DNA of 64,000 bases from Vagococcus fessus (GTDB lineage Bacteria > Bacillota > Bacilli > Lactobacillales > Vagococcaceae): the NCBI RefSeq assembly GCF_003987565.1, contig NZ_NGJY01000001.1, forward strand, positions 1-64,000. The letters run 5' to 3'. The translations under genes and the position numbers were made by a program. Positions 46,523-58,628 of this stretch are shown one piece after another. Below the pieces are notes generated by a model. That model ran no database searches and was not told the DNA's origin. It worked only from the letters and a program-made list of their open reading frames with translations. Within the stretch, counting starts at the first letter, position 1; each line of letters starts with the position of its first letter.

Positions 46523-47722
46523 ATGGCAAAATTAACTGTTAAAGATTTAGCCTTAAAAGGTAAAAAAGTTTTAGTTCGTGTGGACTTCAACGTACCTTTA
46601 AAAGATGGCGTAATCACAAATGATAACCGTATTTCAGCAGCACTTCCAACAATCCAACACATCACTACTGAGGGTGGGAAAGCAATTTTATTCTCACATT
46701 TAGGTCGTGTTAAAGAAGAAGCTGACAAAGAAGGTAAATCACTTGCACCAGTTGCGAAAGCATTATCTGATAAATTAGGTAAAGAAGTTGTTTTCGTACC
46801 AGGCGTAACTCGTGGAGAAGCTTTAGAAACTGCAATCAACAACTTACCAGAAGGTGGCGTTTTATTAGTTGAAAACACACGTTTTGAAGACGTTGATGGT
46901 AAAAAAGAATCTAAAAATGATTCTGAATTAGGAAAATACTGGGCTTCTTTAGGCGATGACATCTTTGTCAATGACGCTTTCGGAACAGCTCACCGTGCTC
47001 ACGCTTCAAACGTTGGTATTTCATCAAACGTTTCTCAAGCAGCAGCAGGTTTCTTAATGGAAAATGAAATCAAATTTATCAAAGAAGCTGTTGAAGCGCC
47101 AGTTCGCCCATTCGTAGCGATCTTAGGTGGTTCAAAAGTATCAGATAAAATTGGTGTTATTGAAAACTTAATCGAAAAAGCTGATAAAGTTATCGTTGGT
47201 GGAGGAATGACTTATACATTCTTCGCTGCTAAAGGTATCGAAATTGGTGATTCATTAGTTGAATTAGATAAAGTAGAATTAGCTAAAACATTAATCGAAA
47301 AAGCTGGCGATAAATTAGTATTACCAGTAGATTCAATCGAAGCTAACGCGTTTGCTGGCTACACTGAAGTTAAAGCAACTGAAGGTGAAGCTGTAGACAA
47401 AGGATTCTTAGGCTTAGATATCGGTCCTAAATCTATCGAATTGTTTGAAAAAACAATCGAAGGTGCTAAAACTGTTGTTTGGAATGGTCCTATGGGCGTA
47501 TTCGAAAACGAAGATTTTGCTAAAGGAACAATCTCAGTTATGGATGCTATTGCAGCTCAAGAAGGTGCAACATCAATCATCGGTGGAGGAGATTCAGCAG
47601 CTGCTGCAATCAACTTAGGCCGTGCTGATAAATTCTCATGGATTTCAACTGGTGGCGGAGCTTCTCTAGAATTATTAGAAGGTAAAGAATTACCAGGTTT
47701 AACTGCGTTAACTGAAAAGTAA
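46523..47722 (+). CDS. pgk: Phosphoglycerate kinase
   Basis: 399 residues. Substrate loop [11 protein letters not shown] (about 19-29), [21 protein letters not shown] and the nucleotide-binding [10 protein letters not shown] and GGGDSAAA. Makes ATP from 1,3-bisphosphoglycerate. ATG 46523 after GAGGAGG; the upstream in-frame start at 46496 is not supported. Highly biased codons. No separate promoter is evident, so it depends on readthrough past the gap terminator or on an unseen promoter. Confidence 0.98.
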   Translation: MAKLTVKDLALKGKKVLVRVDFNVPLKDGVITNDNRISAALPTIQHITTEGGKAILFSHLGRVKEEADKEGKSLAPVAKALSDKLGKEVVFVPGVTRGEALETAINNLPEGGVLLVENTRFEDVDGKKESKNDSELGKYWASLGDDIFVNDAFGTAHRAHASNVGISSNVSQAAAGFLMENEIKFIKEAVEAPVRPFVAILGGSKVSDKIGVIENLIEKADKVIVGGGMTYTFFAAKGIEIGDSLVELDKVELAKTLIEKAGDKLVLPVDSIEANAFAGYTEVKATEGEAVDKGFLGLDIGPKSIELFEKTIEGAKTVVWNGPMGVFENEDFAKGTISVMDAIAAQEGATSIIGGGDSAAAAINLGRADKFSWISTGGGASLELLEGKELPGLTALTEK

Positions 47723-47802
47723 ACGACACTAAATAATAGACCATTGTCCTATAAGTTATCTTAACTTTTAGGGCTATGGCTATATAAAGGGAGATCATAT
47801 AA

Positions 47803-48558
<756 letters not shown>

Positions 48559-48559
48559 T

Positions 48560-50089
48560 ATGAGTAAAGCACCTGTAGCAATCATCATTCTTGATGGTTT
48601 TGGTCTACGTGACGAAACTGTCGGAAATGCTGTGGCACAAGCCAACAAACCAAACTTCGACCGTTACTGGAATGAGTTTCCAACTAGCTCGCTTAAAGCT
48701 GCTGGTTTAGACGTAGGTCTTCCAGAAGGCCAAATGGGTAACTCTGAAGTAGGTCATTCAAATATTGGGGCTGGACGTATTGTTTATCAAAGCTTAACAA
48801 GAATTGATAAATCAATCGCTGACGGAGAATTCCCTGAAAATGAAGCATTAGTTAATGCTATGGATCATGCTATTAAAAATGATTCTGCACTTCATTTATT
48901 CGGGTTATTATCTGACGGTGGTGTTCACAGTCACCAAAATCACCTTTATGCTTTACTTGAAACAGCTAAAGCAAAAGGTGTTAAGAAAACATACGTACAC
49001 GCATTCTTAGATGGCCGTGACGTTGCGCCAACATCTGGTTTAGATTTCATGAAAGCATTAGTTGCTAAAATGGAAGAATTAAACTATGGTGAAATTGCAA
49101 CTGTATCAGGTCGTTTCTATGCAATGGACCGTGACAAACGTTGGGAACGTGTTGAAAAAGCATACAACGCTTTAGTATTAGGTGAAGGTAATCAAGCAAC
49201 TGATCCAGTAGCTGCTATCGAAGCTTCATACGCTGAAGGCGTTAATGACGAATTCTTCATTCCGACTGTTATTGTTAAAGACGGAGAGCCTGTAGCGAAA
49301 GTTAGCGATAATGATGCTGTTATCTTCTTTAACTTCCGTCCTGACCGTGCGATCCAATTATCAAATGCATTTACTGACGTTGAATGGGATAACTTTGAAC
49401 GTAAAAATCATTTAGCAAACATCAAGTTTGTAACAATGACATTATACAATCCAAGTATTGTAGCAGAAGTTGCTTACCCTCCAATGGAAATGAAAAATGT
49501 TATTGGTGAAGTCTTGTCTAACAATGGCTTAAAACAATTACGTATTGCTGAAACTGAAAAATACCCTCACGTTACTTTCTTTATGAATGGTGGACGTAAT
49601 GAGGAATTTGAAGGAGAAAGCCGTACACTAATCAACTCACCTAAAGTTGAAACATACGATTTAAAACCTGAGATGAGTGCTTATGAAGTAACGGATTCAT
49701 TAGTTGCTGATATCGAAAACGATAAATTCGATGCTATCATCTTAAACTTCGCTAACCCTGATATGGTTGGTCACTCTGGTATGTTAGAGCCGACTATTAA
49801 AGCTATTGAAGCGGTTGATGAAAACTTAGGTCGTGTTGTAGATGGTATCTTAGCTAAAGATGGTTATGCGATTATCTTCGCTGACCACGGTAACTCTGAA
49901 ACAATGTCAACACCAGAAGGTAATCCACATACTGCACATACAACTGTGCCAGTTCCTGTGATTGTTACTAAAAAAGGTGTTGAATTACGTACAGACGGAC
50001 GTTTAGCTGACGTAGCACCAACAATGTTAGATTTATTAGGCGTTGAAAAACCAGCTGAAATGACTGGTGAATCATTAATTAAAAAATAA
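48560..50089 (+). CDS. gpmI: Phosphoglycerate mutase, 2,3-bisphosphoglycerate-independent
   Basis: 509 residues, Mn2+-dependent alkaline-phosphatase-fold mutase. LDGFGLRDE at 10-18, nucleophile Ser in [14 protein letters not shown] (about 62), [24 protein letters not shown], and the metal ligands [10 protein letters not shown] and [13 protein letters not shown]. The ribosome site GGAGG lies in the end of tpiA, so translation is coupled. Confidence 0.98.
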   Translation: MSKAPVAIIILDGFGLRDETVGNAVAQANKPNFDRYWNEFPTSSLKAAGLDVGLPEGQMGNSEVGHSNIGAGRIVYQSLTRIDKSIADGEFPENEALVNAMDHAIKNDSALHLFGLLSDGGVHSHQNHLYALLETAKAKGVKKTYVHAFLDGRDVAPTSGLDFMKALVAKMEELNYGEIATVSGRFYAMDRDKRWERVEKAYNALVLGEGNQATDPVAAIEASYAEGVNDEFFIPTVIVKDGEPVAKVSDNDAVIFFNFRPDRAIQLSNAFTDVEWDNFERKNHLANIKFVTMTLYNPSIVAEVAYPPMEMKNVIGEVLSNNGLKQLRIAETEKYPHVTFFMNGGRNEEFEGESRTLINSPKVETYDLKPEMSAYEVTDSLVADIENDKFDAIILNFANPDMVGHSGMLEPTIKAIEAVDENLGRVVDGILAKDGYAIIFADHGNSETMSTPEGNPHTAHTTVPVPVIVTKKGVELRTDGRLADVAPTMLDLLGVEKPAEMTGESLIKK

Positions 50090-50117
50090 ACTTGAAAACA
50101 CTTGAAAATAACAGTGA

Positions 50118-51530
<1,413 letters not shown>

Positions 51531-51545
51531 TCAATTTTGATTGTT

Positions 51546-51577
51546 AACCTCATCCTATTTTGGGTGAGGTTTTTTTG
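51546..51577 (+). terminator. Terminator of the glycolytic cluster
   Basis: AACCTCATCC and GGGTGAGGTT (one G-T pair) around TATTTT, then a T-run. Confidence 0.92.
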
Positions 51578-51691
51578 TTAGGAGTAGTAAAAAAATAGTA
51601 ATAAGTAGTTCAAAATAAAGTTTTTATAACTGGAATTTATTAAGTAATCTAGTGGTACACTAAGAGTGTGTAAATGAGAGGAGAGTTTATT

Positions 51692-52195
51692 ATGGTGTTA
51701 AATGAAAGAAAAGTCGACCGTCTCTTAAAGATTTTTACTGTCCTTATGCCAACTTCTTTTACTTTTTTTGTTATTATTGATAATATATTTTTTGCTTGGG
51801 ATGATAATTTTCAGTTTGTTAAGCATGTGATGTCAATGGATACGGTCAATAGTGTTGTGGATTGGCGTAATTTTGATAGTCCAATGATTTGGAAGACCGC
51901 CTATACCCTTTTGATTTGTTTTGAAACAGCGACCTTCTTTATTGGCGTATACGCGTTAATTAGACTCTTAAGAGCTTTAAATAAAGATAATGATGCCTTT
52001 TTTAAAGCGAAACTTTGGGGTTACTTAACGTTTATATTCACGTTACTTATTTGGTTCTTTGGTTTTATTGATATTGGTGGGGAATGGTTTAAAATGTGGT
52101 TATCTCCTTCGTGGAATGGACAACCTATTGCTATGTGGCTTTCAATTTTATTTTCTGTTCTATTAGTTATTTTTCATCAACCAGAACGTGATTAA
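51692..52195 (+). CDS. Small integral membrane protein (DUF2165-like)
   Basis: 167 residues with four membrane helices. The segment GGEWFKMWLSPSWNGQPIAMW near the C-terminus resembles the conserved GGEWWxMWQSxxWNGQ of DUF2165 membrane proteins. Function unknown. ATG 51692 is eight bases after AGAGGAG; the frame start at 51674 lies before this site. Confidence 0.75.
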   Translation: MVLNERKVDRLLKIFTVLMPTSFTFFVIIDNIFFAWDDNFQFVKHVMSMDTVNSVVDWRNFDSPMIWKTAYTLLICFETATFFIGVYALIRLLRALNKDNDAFFKAKLWGYLTFIFTLLIWFFGFIDIGGEWFKMWLSPSWNGQPIAMWLSILFSVLLVIFHQPERD

Positions 52196-52208
52196 GCTAG
52201 ATAATAGT

Positions 52209-52243
52209 AAAAGCTCAACCTTTTTAAGGGTTGAGCTTTTTTT
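52209..52243. terminator. Bidirectional terminator
   Basis: AAAAGCTCAACC (52209-52220) and GGTTGAGCTTTT (52229-52240), perfect 12-bp stem with A/T flanks between converging genes. Confidence 0.94.
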
Positions 52244-52580
52244 AGATAAAGTTTTTACCATCTTCATAGTAGTTTGCTTCTTCTAACGTATTGAAGATAA
52301 GAGTGATTTCTTTTTCTTGATTATAGGTTGTGTTTAAGGTGTTGTACAGGTAGGTTGCTAGTTTATCTTGTACGTCTTGGCTACGTTTGAACCAACTAAT
52401 TTCAAGAAAGATACTGTCAGAAGTTACCTCTGTTTGTTGAAAAAAGATTTTATTCTCTATGTGTTCAAAAGTAATCCAATCTTCTGGACAGTCGATAATT
52501 TCTGCACTTTTTGCTACAAGTTCTTGTGATAATTTTTTGACCTCGTCAACTGGAATATTTTTAAATATAAATCTGGGCAT
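52242..52580 (-). CDS. DUF1904 family protein
   Basis: 112 residues: MPRFIFKNIPVDEVKKLSQELVAK start, DWITFEHIENKIFF and LEISWFKRSQDVQD middle; matches the tautomerase-like DUF1904 family of low-GC Firmicutes. Function unknown. AAGGAGG precedes ATG 52580. Confidence 0.85.
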   Translation of the reverse strand: MPRFIFKNIPVDEVKKLSQELVAKSAEIIDCPEDWITFEHIENKIFFQQTEVTSDSIFLEISWFKRSQDVQDKLATYLYNTLNTTYNQEKEITLIFNTLEEANYYEDGKNFI

Positions 52581-52704
52581 GAAAAAGCCTCCTTAATTTT
52601 TTGTTATTACAGTTGAATTATATATTATAGTAGTAAAAAAATAAATATTTTTGGGTAGGTTGAATTTAGAGATAACAGTTCTGCTTATAAAAAGCAGTTT
52701 TTGA

Positions 52705-52836
52705 AAACAACTTAAAATATTTTGGGATGAATTGATGACCAATGATGCACAGTTAAAGATTATGAATCAAGTAAAACTAGTAGTTTATTAGAAAAAAACA
52801 AGAAAAATTAAAGAATGGTTAGAAATTATAGATTAA
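52705..52836 (+). pseudogene. Possible decayed C-terminal gene fragment
   Basis: One frame reads LKIFWDELMTNDAQLKIMNQ, then after an in-frame TAG continues KKTRKIKEWLEIID to a TAA at 52834-52836. It looks more protein-like than the surrounding AT-rich DNA. Family not recognised; chance cannot be excluded in 44 codons. Confidence 0.25.
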
Positions 52837-53230
52837 TAATTTTCTGAAAACACGAGGAGATAAGAGTGTTATTTTTTATAAAAGTATTTCTATTTTCGTT
52901 CAATAAAGGGTGGTTTTGATTTTTGGGATAATGGTTTTTATTTTATAGGTGATCAAAATATCGTATTTTTTTGATAAAATATTGTCAAAAAAATGTCATT
53001 TATCCGAATAAGTATGAATACATAGAAAAATGTATAAAAAATAAATTTGTATCTTTATAATACAAAATATTGAAATAACCACTTTTGATTATTAATGAAC
53101 ATTAAATGAACTAAAGTCTGTTTTTAGCATTATATAAAAAAAATGATATGATTTTATGTATATGTCTTGTTTTGTGTTATATTATTTATTATTAAAAATA
53201 CAAAATATGAATATTGTTCATAAATAAGGG

Positions 53231-53239
53231 TGATATAAT
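53231..53239 (+). promoter_or_regulatory. Candidate extended -10 of the first surface protein gene
   Basis: TGATATAAT with TTGTTC 11 bp upstream of the TG (too close for a normal -35). Leader would be about 200 nt. The same nonamer lies upstream of the paralog. Confidence 0.45.
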
Positions 53240-53449
53240 AAGAATAGATAATAATGAGGGAATTTGTCTTATTAAGTAAAAGTGTTATCTGAAAATGGTC
53301 CTAAGTGACAATAAATGTATTATTTTATATATTACATAAGAAATATTGAAGGATAAAACTTATTGATAAATATGTAACTATTACCAGATAAAAACAAATA
53401 AATAAAATAGACTTATTTCGTCAAACTATATAATATAAGAGGTGTTTAC

Positions 53450-56400
53450 ATGAGAAATGATAAAAAGAAACAAATTATAAAAAAGTGGAGTAAACGTAAT
53501 TTAATAACAGGTAGTATGACTGCAATTACGATTGCTAATGTTATGACGCCGGCACTTCCTGCTTTGGCACGTGCGGCAACAATTGAAGAAACTAAAGCAT
53601 CAGGTTTAGTGGTTTCTTCACCAGTATTAGATGGGTTTAGTTTAAGTAGTTATGAAGAGCAACTTAAGAAGTTTAATACACTTAAAGAGGATTACAAACT
53701 TATGACAGATTCTTTAAATGGTGAATTAACAAAGCTTACGGAGAAACAAGCTGCTTATGACAAATTAAAAGAGGGCTACGAAAGTGAGTTAACAACTTAC
53801 GATAATGAATTAGCGACTTATAATAGTGAGTTTGCTGATATTTATGCAAATTATGTGAAGCAATATGAGCCTGAACTTAAAGAGTATCAAGGTAGATTAG
53901 AGAAGTATAAAAAGCAATTAGCTGACTATAAAGTGGTATTAAAAGATTATGATGACTTATTGTCAAAATATAATAAAGACTCAAAAGAGTATGAGAGCTT
54001 ATTAGCTAAGTATGATGAAATGCTAGCAATTTATAACGAAAAAAAGGATACATATAACGCGCAGTTAACGGAGTTTGATAATAAGCTTAACGTTTATCAA
54101 GGTGATTTAGATAAGTACAATGAAGAGTATACCGCGTTCAAAAATGAATTGAATGAGTATGAGACAGTAACCGTCGTAGAGTATAAAAAAGGATTAGCAG
54201 CATACAATGAAGCCTTAACAGCTTATAAAGCCCAATTAGCTGAATACGATGGAAAATTAAAAGAGTATAAGCCTAGATTAGATAAATTTGAAGAGCAATT
54301 AAAAGATTACAAACCTACTTTAGAAAAATTAGAAGACAAACTAGCAGATTATAAACCAAAATTAGCAGCCTATGAAAAAATAGCGACAGATTACCGTGCT
54401 GAACTTGAGAACTATAGTGAAAAATTAACAGCCTATGAAACGGATTTGGAAACTTATAAGGCTCAAAAAGTAGCGTATGATAACCAAATGAAACAGACTA
54501 AAGAGGAAATTGCTGAGTATGGCAAAGGATTAACAACTTATAAAGAAAAATTAGCATCTTTAGATGAGCAATTAAACAAACATGAAGCAAGTGTGAAAGA
54601 ATACGAGGCTATTGTAAAAGATTTTGAGGATAAAAAAGCACCGTATGAAACGCAACTAAAGAGTTATCAAGAACAATTAAATGGCTTTACAACGGAGTTA
54701 AGCTCTATTAATGGAGCTTTAGCTTCTTATGATACTCAAAAAGCAACGTATGACTCTCAGCTTGAAGCTTACAAGAAGCAATTGGCTGAGTATGAACAAA
54801 CAGGTCAAACTGATACAGAGGCTTATAAAAAAGTTTTAGCGGCATACACTAAGACTATGGCTGATTTAGAACAATTAATGGTGACGTATAATGCAACTAA
54901 GCAAAAGCAACAAGAAATTTTGACACAAGAAACAACGGTTAAACAAGCTTATGAGACCTTAAATAAAGACTACCAAGTTCTTAGCGGTCAATATAATGAG
55001 GCACAGGCTAAATATTTAGAAGTAAAAGGAACATATGAGTCGACGCTAGCCGTAGCTAAGGAAACTCAAGTCGAGTACGATCAATTGGTAATTAAGTTAG
55101 AAAATGCTGAGAAGTTGTATGATGAGTTACAAGTTAAGTATGATGAGACGGTTAAAGTCTTTGATGACACACAAGTAAAAGCTGACGCGACTAAAAAAGA
55201 ATATAAGATTATAAAAGAAAAGTATGATACGGCTAATGAAGAATTTGAAACTGTTAAGGCAGAGTATGATAAATTACAAAAAGAGTATGATGCAACAGTT
55301 GGCTCTTATGATAAATTAAAAACAGAGCGTGATGCTTTAAATGAAGAGTACGGCTTAATTGCAAAAGAGCGCCTAGACGTTGAGTCTAATTATAATAAAA
55401 CCTCTGCTAAGTCAAAAGAGTTACAAGAAGAATTTAAAAAAGCGACAGATGCGGCTGGTAAAATCGAAGATAAGTTAGCGGGATTAAAAAATAAAATTGG
55501 CGGTTTAAACAAAACAAAAACTGATTTATTAGAAAAACGTCAAGTTGTTGCTGATAATTTTACAAAAACAAATGATTTATATAAAGAAACATTAGATAAA
55601 TCCGAAGAAATCACTAAAAAATTAGGTGATATACAGGGACAAATACCTGAGTTAACAGAAAAAAAAGAAAAGACTGAAAAAGAGCTTGAAGTAATCGAAA
55701 CAGAGTATAAGGAAGTTGAAAAGGGATATAACTCATTACTTGATATCGTCGAAAAAGCCACAGCGCATTACAAAAACATGGAAATAGAATACAGACGTGT
55801 TAAAGAGGCCTACGATAAAACCTTAGAAAGATATAACGAAGTTAATAAGGAGTTTAACGCTACTGATAAAGAAGCATTACGATTAGGTGATGAGATTAAA
55901 AAATTAAAAAATAAGTATACAGAAGTAACGAAACAGTATAATCTCTTAAAAACTGAATTCGAGTCAGCTACTAAAGAATACGAACAAAAAGTAAAAGAGC
56001 ATGATGAAGCGGTGAAAGCGACAGAAGATGTTAAAACAATTCAATCTGCCTATAAAACGGCTTCAGAAGTAGTCAAAACAAATCAAACTAAAATTAAAGA
56101 ATTAGAAGAGTTCATGCTGACTTACCCAATCAAAGAGAGTGAAAATCTCTCAGGTATTACAACAGAAAGAGATAAGTTTAATACACACTTTGAAGAATTA
56201 GTAAAAGAAGCAACGATAGCTAAAGAAGCTATCGTAAAAGCTGTTACTGACTATCAAACTGCTCTTAATGCCTTTGATAAGTCTCAAGGAAAAGAAGAAG
56301 GTTCACCTTCAGAAGCTCTGACTGAACCTGGTTATTTAGAAAGTCTGTCACAGTTTATGGAAGCTACTAATAAGTGGTATGAAAAGTCCTCAAAAATTTA

Positions 56401-58192
56401 TCAAGACAATCATGACAGTATCCAACTGGCTAAAGACAGAAAGAGACAAGCTGAGGAACTTCTTAAAGATATGAAGGGTATTAAAATTGACGTCTCTAAA
56501 CTAATTGAAGCTTATAGAGCGGAATCTAATGCAATGCTTGCCGAATATGAGAAGATTTCTGTATATGCAGGTAAGGGATTTACTCAGGTAACCAAAGAAG
56601 AGGCTTTCGAGATTGTACACAAAGTTCAGGACCTTACTGCTCATGATATAGATGCTGCTAGAGCTATGTTTGAAAAATACAATGGCCAGGCAACTGCTAT
56701 CAAGCAAAAGATAGACGATGATGTGGCGAGATATAACGACACCATTAGAAAAATTAATGCACTTGGACCTGAAGAAAAGCTCATGGAACTTGATATGAAC
56801 GGTAAATCAAGATTTGCTACATACTATAAATCATTAAAGAGCACCTTATTTGATAATTTATTCTCTCTGGATGAGGGGAATAAAAAAACAAATATCTTTA
56901 AAACCCTAGAGATATTAAAGAATAATAAAGATAACTATGATAATGCACTAGAGACAAAGAAAGAGCTAGATGCGTCAGGAGACCTATCAATTTATGAAGA
57001 ATGGGGTGGTAAGGGGCATACAGGAGAGTGGACAGAAGAAGACAAGCTGTATGTTTTATTATTTTTGTACTCAAGTTCAGAGTGGGACCAAAAACAATTT
57101 TCCCCTAAAGGCATGCCTTCGTTCACAGAAGATAATACGTTGGATGTCACATTCAAATATGAATTCAAAGGGATTGAACATATAAAAGGGTCGACTTCTG
57201 ATTTAAATGAACCTCTAGTGAAAAATATCGTAATACCAGAGGTACCAGATAAACCAGTCCTGCCTGATCGTGTTGAACCGGTCGAAATGAGTGTGGGAAC
57301 AGTGACAGAAACAAGAGAACCTGACGCTCCAACATTAAAATCATTGATGTTAACACCAGAGACACCTGAAAAATTAGAAGAACTTGGTCAAATCCATGAG
57401 GTTACACCACTGCCTTCAGAAAATCCAGAAGAAATTAATGGACCTGGAGTAGTGGGTGGGCCAAGTACTCCAGAAGGCAAGCCGTCTGAGATTATCAAAC
57501 CAGAAGGTCCAACAGGACCAGGGGATATTGATGCTCCAAATGAGGTGGATAAACCATCAGAGATGGTACCTGGACCATCAGAAATTATTGAACCAGGTGA
57601 AGTCAAAGATCCAGATCCTATTGATAAATGGGAAACAGAATTAGAAGAACCTGTCAAACCAGGGACACCTTCTGATGTCAATGATACTGAATTAGGTGAA
57701 GCGCCTGTTGAACCAGGTGAAGTAGGCGAGATTGAGGAACCAGAAGAACCAGGTAAACCTGTATTAAAACCGACACCGATTGAGCCGGGGATCCCTGTGG
57801 ATCCAGAAGAGCCAAAGATTCCGTGGACACCAATTGAACCTGGGATCCCGACACCAAAACCAGAACCAAAACCAGAACCAAAACCAGAGCCAAATCCAGA
57901 ACCAAAACCAGAGCCAAAACCAGAGCCAAAACCAGAGCCAAAACCAGAACCAGAACCAAAACCAGAACCAAAACCCAAAGACAGACCAAGCTATAATACG
58001 ACTTATAAACCAAGTTATAACTCAACGTATAGTCCGAGCTATGACGCAACGTATAAATCAAACACGACAGTAAATACAAAACAGACAACTTTACCTCAAA
58101 CAGGTGAGAAGAAATCAAGTTTTGCTTTAGCAGGTAGTGGTATGCTTGTATCATTATTAGCATTAGTAGGTCTGAGAAGACGTAGAAAATAA
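53450..58192 (+). CDS. Giant LPXTG-anchored coiled-coil surface protein, paralog 1
   Basis: 1580 residues. Signal peptide 1-42 (WSKRNLITGSMTAITIAN core, cleavage after ALARA). Residues about 60-1150 are heptad coiled coil with Tyr and Leu at fixed positions, for example Y146, Y153, Y160, Y167, Y174. A folded-looking block around W1194 (WTEEDKLYVLLFLYSS) is shared with paralog 2. From about 1262 a Pro/Glu-rich stalk, then PEPK repeats (about 1470-1510), three octapeptides PSYNTTYK-like at 1513-1536, LPQTG at 1548-1552, a membrane helix and RRRRK. Sortase A would link it to peptidoglycan. Role (adhesion, aggregation, M-like rod) is inferred. ATG after GAGGTG. Confidence 0.93.
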   Translation: MRNDKKKQIIKKWSKRNLITGSMTAITIANVMTPALPALARAATIEETKASGLVVSSPVLDGFSLSSYEEQLKKFNTLKEDYKLMTDSLNGELTKLTEKQAAYDKLKEGYESELTTYDNELATYNSEFADIYANYVKQYEPELKEYQGRLEKYKKQLADYKVVLKDYDDLLSKYNKDSKEYESLLAKYDEMLAIYNEKKDTYNAQLTEFDNKLNVYQGDLDKYNEEYTAFKNELNEYETVTVVEYKKGLAAYNEALTAYKAQLAEYDGKLKEYKPRLDKFEEQLKDYKPTLEKLEDKLADYKPKLAAYEKIATDYRAELENYSEKLTAYETDLETYKAQKVAYDNQMKQTKEEIAEYGKGLTTYKEKLASLDEQLNKHEASVKEYEAIVKDFEDKKAPYETQLKSYQEQLNGFTTELSSINGALASYDTQKATYDSQLEAYKKQLAEYEQTGQTDTEAYKKVLAAYTKTMADLEQLMVTYNATKQKQQEILTQETTVKQAYETLNKDYQVLSGQYNEAQAKYLEVKGTYESTLAVAKETQVEYDQLVIKLENAEKLYDELQVKYDETVKVFDDTQVKADATKKEYKIIKEKYDTANEEFETVKAEYDKLQKEYDATVGSYDKLKTERDALNEEYGLIAKERLDVESNYNKTSAKSKELQEEFKKATDAAGKIEDKLAGLKNKIGGLNKTKTDLLEKRQVVADNFTKTNDLYKETLDKSEEITKKLGDIQGQIPELTEKKEKTEKELEVIETEYKEVEKGYNSLLDIVEKATAHYKNMEIEYRRVKEAYDKTLERYNEVNKEFNATDKEALRLGDEIKKLKNKYTEVTKQYNLLKTEFESATKEYEQKVKEHDEAVKATEDVKTIQSAYKTASEVVKTNQTKIKELEEFMLTYPIKESENLSGITTERDKFNTHFEELVKEATIAKEAIVKAVTDYQTALNAFDKSQGKEEGSPSEALTEPGYLESLSQFMEATNKWYEKSSKIYQDNHDSIQLAKDRKRQAEELLKDMKGIKIDVSKLIEAYRAESNAMLAEYEKISVYAGKGFTQVTKEEAFEIVHKVQDLTAHDIDAARAMFEKYNGQATAIKQKIDDDVARYNDTIRKINALGPEEKLMELDMNGKSRFATYYKSLKSTLFDNLFSLDEGNKKTNIFKTLEILKNNKDNYDNALETKKELDASGDLSIYEEWGGKGHTGEWTEEDKLYVLLFLYSSSEWDQKQFSPKGMPSFTEDNTLDVTFKYEFKGIEHIKGSTSDLNEPLVKNIVIPEVPDKPVLPDRVEPVEMSVGTVTETREPDAPTLKSLMLTPETPEKLEELGQIHEVTPLPSENPEEINGPGVVGGPSTPEGKPSEIIKPEGPTGPGDIDAPNEVDKPSEMVPGPSEIIEPGEVKDPDPIDKWETELEEPVKPGTPSDVNDTELGEAPVEPGEVGEIEEPEEPGKPVLKPTPIEPGIPVDPEEPKIPWTPIEPGIPTPKPEPKPEPKPEPNPEPKPEPKPEPKPEPKPEPEPKPEPKPKDRPSYNTTYKPSYNSTYSPSYDATYKSNTTVNTKQTTLPQTGEKKSSFALAGSGMLVSLLALVGLRRRRK
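57853..57979 (+). repeat. PEPK-encoding 12-nt repeat tract
   Basis: About ten units of CCAGARCCAAAA-type 12-mers encode PEPK repeats in the wall-spanning stalk of paralog 1. Such tracts change length by slippage or recombination. Confidence 0.85.
57986..58057 (+). repeat. Three tandem octapeptides PSYxxTYx
   Basis: Codons 1513-1536 encode PSYNTTYK, PSYNSTYS and PSYDATYK, 24 nt each. The codons differ between copies, so they are not fresh DNA duplicates. Located just before the LPQTG anchor. Confidence 0.9.
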
Positions 58193-58263
58193 ATTAAAGT
58201 TATAATTTATTTTCTTATTATCCGTAACTATTTTTTTGAACGAAATTTCACAAAGAATAAAAG

Positions 58264-58316
58264 ACGTTACTCGAAGCTATTCTCTTTATGAGAAGCCTTA
58301 GAGTGACGTTTTTTTT
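58264..58316 (+). terminator. Terminator of surface protein gene 1
   Basis: ACGTTACTC (58264-58272) and GAGTGACGT (58301-58309) with one G-T pair plus inner pairing (TTCTC/GAGAA), then a T-run. Confidence 0.88.
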
Positions 58317-58501
58317 GATTTTAAAAGGTATTGTTTTAAGATTCGATAAATTAAATTGTATAATAAATGTTAAACTGCCATGAAAAAGCAGCTCGTTTTT
58401 TTGTGAAATTGACGTTTTTATGAAAATTCCAACATTTTTTTCGTTTTTTAAGAAAAAATAATAAAAAAAATGAAAAAAATGTGTTTTTGTACACTTTACA
58501 C

Positions 58502-58510
58502 TGATATAAT
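58502..58510 (+). promoter_or_regulatory. Candidate extended -10 of surface protein gene 2
   Basis: TGATATAAT, identical to the element upstream of paralog 1, about 110 nt before the start codon. The rest of the 58317-58628 gap is A/T-rich with homopolymer runs and shows no gene. Confidence 0.5.
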
Positions 58511-58628
58511 GAACGTGAATTGGTGGATGGTTAGTCGTTTTATAGTTAAAAAAATGGATGTATAAGTTGCACCATTAAGGAATTTATAATTTAAGACAAA
58601 AAAACAATATAAAAGGGTGTATAAAAAA

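Larger units (their letters stand above)
52581..53449. other. AT-rich gap of 869 bp before the surface protein genes
   Basis: No complete gene. Contents: a weak hairpin with T-run (CTGCTT/AAGCAG, 52681-52702), a possible decayed coding trace (52705-52836), long A/T-rich stretches, and a candidate promoter with extended -10 TGATATAAT (53231-53239). The paralogous gene downstream also has TGATATAAT (58502-58510) in its upstream region. Another TATAAT at 53429 is too close to the start codon to be used. Confidence 0.6.

Noticed and set aside
47723-47802. Terminator between pgk and tpiA
   Set aside because: A hairpin (CCTATAAGTT/AACTTTTAGG) exists but has a mismatch and no T-run.
53429-53434. 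TATAAT just before the first surface gene as its promoter
   Set aside because: The transcript would begin at or after the ribosome site.
57388-57978. Antisense open frames rich in Gly/Ser/Phe opposite the Pro/Glu stalks (also 62300-63085 and 57678-58163)
   Set aside because: They are mirror images of the repetitive CCA/GAA codons of the surface genes and lack start signals; the sense genes explain the openness.
57853-58060. Short regular DNA repeats resembling a CRISPR array
   Set aside because: The units are 12 or 24 nt, contiguous and in frame with no unique spacers; they encode protein repeats.
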